Origin: Jatrophihabitans sp.
GTDB lineage: Bacteria; Actinomycetota; Actinomycetes; Mycobacteriales; Jatrophihabitantaceae
NCBI GenBank assembly: GCA_025963285.1
Contig: JAOPUX010000097.1
Location: 23,475 to 87,474, forward strand
Length of the DNA stretch: 64,000 bases
Reading direction: 5' to 3'
Shown: positions 63,923 to 64,000 of the stretch, piece by piece
How the letters are laid out: every line of letters starts with the position of its first letter
Numbering within the stretch: the first letter of the stretch is position 1
Position numbers and translations under genes: made by a program
The notes under the pieces: generated by a model
The model's input: only the letters and a program-made list of their open reading frames with translations
Database searches by the model: none
Told to the model about the DNA's origin: nothing

Positions 63923-64000
63923 CTACGCCTCGGGGGCCTCGCCAGGCTCGATGGCGGGCTTGTCACCCTCGGCGGGCTTGCCCTGCTCACGGGCGCGCTT
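63923..64000 (-). CDS. C-terminal end of an unidentified gene (partial, runs off right edge)
   Basis: The minus strand is open from the window edge to a TAG at 63923-63925, coding for 25 residues that end AEGDKPAIEPGEAPEA. The composition (Lys/Glu/Pro/Ala) is that of a disordered tail. The protein cannot be identified from this fragment. It converges on cspA. Confidence 0.5.
   Translation of the reverse strand, partial: KRAREQGKPAEGDKPAIEPGEAPEA

Noticed and set aside
1..64000. Insertion sequences, integrases, prophage modules or rRNA genes
   Set aside because: None were recognised on either strand. The single tRNA has no attachment-site duplication that I could see, so I have no evidence that the islands moved recently.

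Overview
The window is high-GC DNA (mostly G/C third positions, AGGAGG-like ribosome binding sites, many GTG starts, 1-4 nt stop/start overlaps) from an actinobacterium. The homodimeric pyruvate dehydrogenase AceE, the DUF3052 + one-Cys peroxiredoxin AhpE pair and a complete kdpFABCDE locus support that; genus cannot be judged from the sequence alone.

Left end (1-8.6 kb): 5' part of aceE, divergent DUF3052-ahpE, tRNA-Val(TAC), a secreted exo/endonuclease-phosphatase family protein, a PadR-ABC ATPase-FtsX permease operon behind a near-perfect 32-bp palindrome, and a YceI protein. Cell-surface island (9.9-29.3 kb): a single-domain response regulator and a PAS/LuxR regulator precede a tight four-gene operon: a small secreted protein with a WxL-like terminal module, a DUF916-like membrane-anchored partner, a 3,892-residue adhesin (lectin-like head, FN3, Ig-like, 21 DUF11 repeats each with a cysteine pair, and the same terminal module), and a membrane-anchored single DUF11 protein. 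A second copy of the PAS/LuxR regulator closes the island, followed by a Tat-exported beta-helix/tail-fibre-like protein. I read this as an actinobacterial WxL-type surface-display system.

Kdp locus (29.4-37.6 kb, minus strand): a 27-aa peptide gene, kdpF, kdpA, kdpB, kdpC (with a large insertion), kdpD and kdpE, transcribed in that order. Next (37.8-44.4 kb, mostly plus strand): small hypothetical genes, a YbdK-type carboxylate-amine ligase, a LigD-type ATP-dependent ligase, a DUF72 protein and a GAF/PP2C phosphatase.

The most unusual locus is 44.46-50.70 kb (minus strand): a five-gene operon coding for a 958-aa protein with about 18 hydrophobic 29-residue repeats and a C-terminal HExxH domain, a gingipain/caspase-fold (C25-like) peptidase candidate, an acyl carrier protein, an intact ketosynthase, and a shortened ketosynthase-like partner without the nucleophilic cysteine. 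I know of no described system with this combination.

Right end (50.8-64 kb): two tandem DMT transporters, a 2,080-aa secreted Ig/TIG repeat protein with a palindrome over its start region, a MarR/oxidoreductase divergent pair with operator-like repeats, SURF1, membrane proteins, a HIT protein, cspA with a clear terminator, and the last codons of an unidentified minus-strand gene.
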